A stretch of 64,000 nucleotides of DNA, taken from the NCBI RefSeq assembly GCF_000372725.1, contig NW_005201269.1:277249-341248 (forward strand), in the 5' to 3' direction. The DNA is from Emiliania huxleyi CCMP1516 (Eukaryota; Haptophyta; Isochrysidales; Noelaerhabdaceae). The position numbers and the translations under genes were made by a program. The notes beneath the pieces were generated by a model. That model made no database searches. It had not been told where the DNA came from and worked only from the letters and a program-made list of their open reading frames with translations. Numbering within the stretch: position 1 is the stretch's first letter; every line of letters starts with the position of its first letter. This document shows positions 62,180 through 64,000 of the stretch, piece after piece.

Positions 62180-63586
62180 CTCAGGATCACAGACATCCCT
62201 CTCAGGATCACAGCACTGGCGGGGGCGCGCCTCAGGATCAAGCACCCACGGCAGGGTCTGTGGGGATCAGCAGACCTTGAGGGGGCGCGCTGAGGATCAT
62301 AGGCCTGAGAGGGGTGCTGTCAAGATCACAGGGCTGCAAAGGGTGGCACTCGAGATCAGAGCGCCAAAATAGGTGCAATACAGATCAGCGGCCGTAAGTG
62401 GGCGCAATACAGATCACGAGCGCCGGAACGGGTGCAATATAGATCATGAGGGTTTTGTGGTCTGTGCGCGGACGGCCCGGGGAGCCTGCGGCGCTATTTT
62501 AACCTGCCCCGACAGAGTCTCTCGATACGGCGCGCGGCGGCGCCGCACCCAGCAAGCTGGGACCGCTCCTTACGGACTCGTCGCTGCGCTCCTCAAGGCA
62601 AACACGGAGCGCGCTGCGCGTGCGGTCTACGCCGAATACTGCGGCCGCCGTCACGACTGCCATCCTCGGCGGCGCCGAGCGCGCGAGCGGCGCCGATGGC
62701 CAGCCCGGCGCCACCTCCCAGCGACAAGCGCATGAGCGACAGGACGCGCATGAGCCGGTCCAGCGCACGTGATTGGGCGCGCGACGGTTTGAGCACGGGG
62801 GGGGTCATAACAAACACGGTACAGGATCGAGGTGCACGCTGCCGAAGCAGTGTCGTCCCCCCTCTCCCCGACGGTGATAGCGGTGTGACCGACCGAGCTA
62901 CAAGAGGAACTTGTTCTGCAGGATCCGGGATAGTCAGACGCACTACCTCACTGGGCCTGAGACCGCCCACGACGTTTCCCATCACCGTCTCGGGTTTGTG
63001 GGGATTCGAACCACTCCGGAATGGGCAGGCCCATCGATTGAATCATTGTTTTCCACCTGTGGAGAGAGAGAGAAGGGGGGGGGGGGGTGGGGGGGGGGGG
63101 GGGGGGGTTCCTTTCCCTTTTTTTTAAGGGGGCAAGGGCCTTTGGGTTTTTGGGGGGGGGGGGGGGGGCCAAGGGGGGGGGGGGGCCCCCCCCTTTCACG
63201 GGGGGTTTTTTTCCCTCGGGAAGGTTTTTAAACCCAAAAAACCGGGGTTTCCAACCCCCCCCCCTTCCGGGGGGAATCCTTTTAAAGGCCCCCTTTGGCC
63301 CAGGGGGTTTTTGGAGAAAATTTCCCCCATTTCCGGCCCCGTGATCTGTATTGCGCCCACTTCCGGCCGCTGATCGGTATTGCACCTATTTTGGCGCTCT
63401 GATCTCGAGTGCCACCCTTTGCAGCCCTGTGATCTTGACAGCACCCCTCTCAGGCCTATGATCCTCAGCGCGCCCCCTCAAGGTCTGCTGATCCCCACAG
63501 ACCCTGCCGTGGGTGCTTGATCCTGAGGCACGCCCCCCCGCCCCCGCCGGTGCTGTGATCCTGAGAGGGGTGTCTGTGATCCTGAG
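62180..63586. mobile_element. Inverted-repeat element E5 with GATCA-spaced arrays
   Basis: Left (62180-62430) and right (63333-63586) arms are inverted copies over about 250 bases with few differences. Each arm is made of 20-40 base blocks ending in CAGATCA, AGGATCA or similar, so GATC recurs regularly. The core begins with GCCCGGGGAGCCTGCGGCGC (about 62474), and CAAACACGGAGCGCGCTGCG (about 62600), both also found in the core of E4 (42186 and 42280). No intact gene is seen in it. Confidence 0.8.
63061..63332. other. Probable low-quality sequence
   Basis: Nearly every base is part of a homopolymer run (long G runs, doubled and tripled letters), unlike anything else here. It abuts the right arm of E5. 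Frames crossing it should be ignored. Confidence 0.7.
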
Positions 63587-64000
63587 AGAGGCTTATCTGC
63601 AGTGAGCGTGCGCCTCTTCCCATCCCAGCCCACTCTCTCGCAACATACCACCCTCTCCTTTCCCGCAGCGGCGATCCGGATGGCAGCGTTTCCGAGTCTA
63701 CCGATATTAGCAAGCACTGACCCCGTGGGGACATGGACGACAACGCGTCGAAGGCGAGCGAGGACATCGCCCCTTCGCCGGCTCGAACACGGCCAAGGGC
63801 GAGGAGCGAGGTGTTGGACGGAGAGCTGGTGTGGACGTCTCGTGCTCTGCCACACGAGTGCGCCCTGCGATAAAAAAGCTCTAAAGGGTGGCGAGATATT
63901 GGTAGAGTTGGGGGGTGCGTGTTGTCCCCTGTTGTGATGTGAGTGCGTGATCTGTATATCTGGCAGCTGCTGGCCCCCATGGTGCACACATGGACATTGT
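63587..64000. other. Intergenic edge of window, nothing recognised
   Basis: Frames on both strands lack family resemblance. Confidence 0.4.

Noticed and set aside
62990..63030. tRNA-like T-arm (GGATTCGAACC) on the plus strand, GGTTCGAATCC on the minus strand
   Set aside because: The T stem does not pair over five bases, and no acceptor, D or anticodon arms occur at the right distances.
63087..63385. Open frames across 63061-63332 on both strands
   Set aside because: The sequence is made of homopolymer runs and looks like bad base calling, so its frames have no meaning.

Overview
The window looks like nuclear DNA of a unicellular eukaryotic alga with high GC content. Genes are split by short introns of about 40-220 bases. 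The content is typically eukaryotic: a myosin, a kinesin, TAF9, ELL, a TFIIIC subunit, MLH3 and an exosome subunit. About half of the introns I could place begin with GC rather than GT, usually after an exonic AG. That, with the composition and the dense dispersed repeats, makes me think of a haptophyte such as Emiliania huxleyi. The organism is inferred, not shown. The assembly has one N gap (46692-46963) and one stretch that reads like bad base calling (63061-63332).

Layout, 1-18 kb: a sulfotransferase (minus) lies head to head with a HECT ubiquitin ligase (plus), followed by a secreted proline-rich DUF305 protein with a Met/His-rich tail, a drug/metabolite-transporter gene relic, a phytanoyl-CoA dioxygenase-family enzyme, an inverted-repeat element (E1), a secreted protein of unknown function, a sarcosine/pipecolate-type oxidase, a RING protein, and a minus-strand gene joining a zinc-finger array to what looks like a VSR-type endonuclease. 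18-33 kb: two tandem ankyrin genes (the second truncated), a myosin with WW and Tubby domains, TAF9, a broken tyrosine recombinase, element E2, and a fused papain-like/MMACHC-like protein.

Layout, 33-64 kb: MLH3, element E3 with its own small gene, ELL, element E4 with a decayed KDZ-transposon-associated gene, a RanBP2-type zinc-finger protein, a GTF3C2-like TFIIIC subunit, a partial E3 copy, an exostosin-family glycosyltransferase, an RCC1 pseudogene between repeats, MTR3/EXOSC6, a kinesin, a cyclooxygenase-like haem protein, and element E5.

The genes are unrelated housekeeping and signalling genes, not an operon or a pathway. Two sequence-level patterns stand out. First, at least five unrelated-looking elements have ends made of arrays of a short motif, a different motif in each element, while some share internal sequence. 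Second, several introns carry at their 5' end a near copy of the start of the following exon, as expected for intron gain by tandem duplication. A third, smaller pattern is a TAAAATTCTTTT-like motif about 30-35 bases upstream of three start codons.
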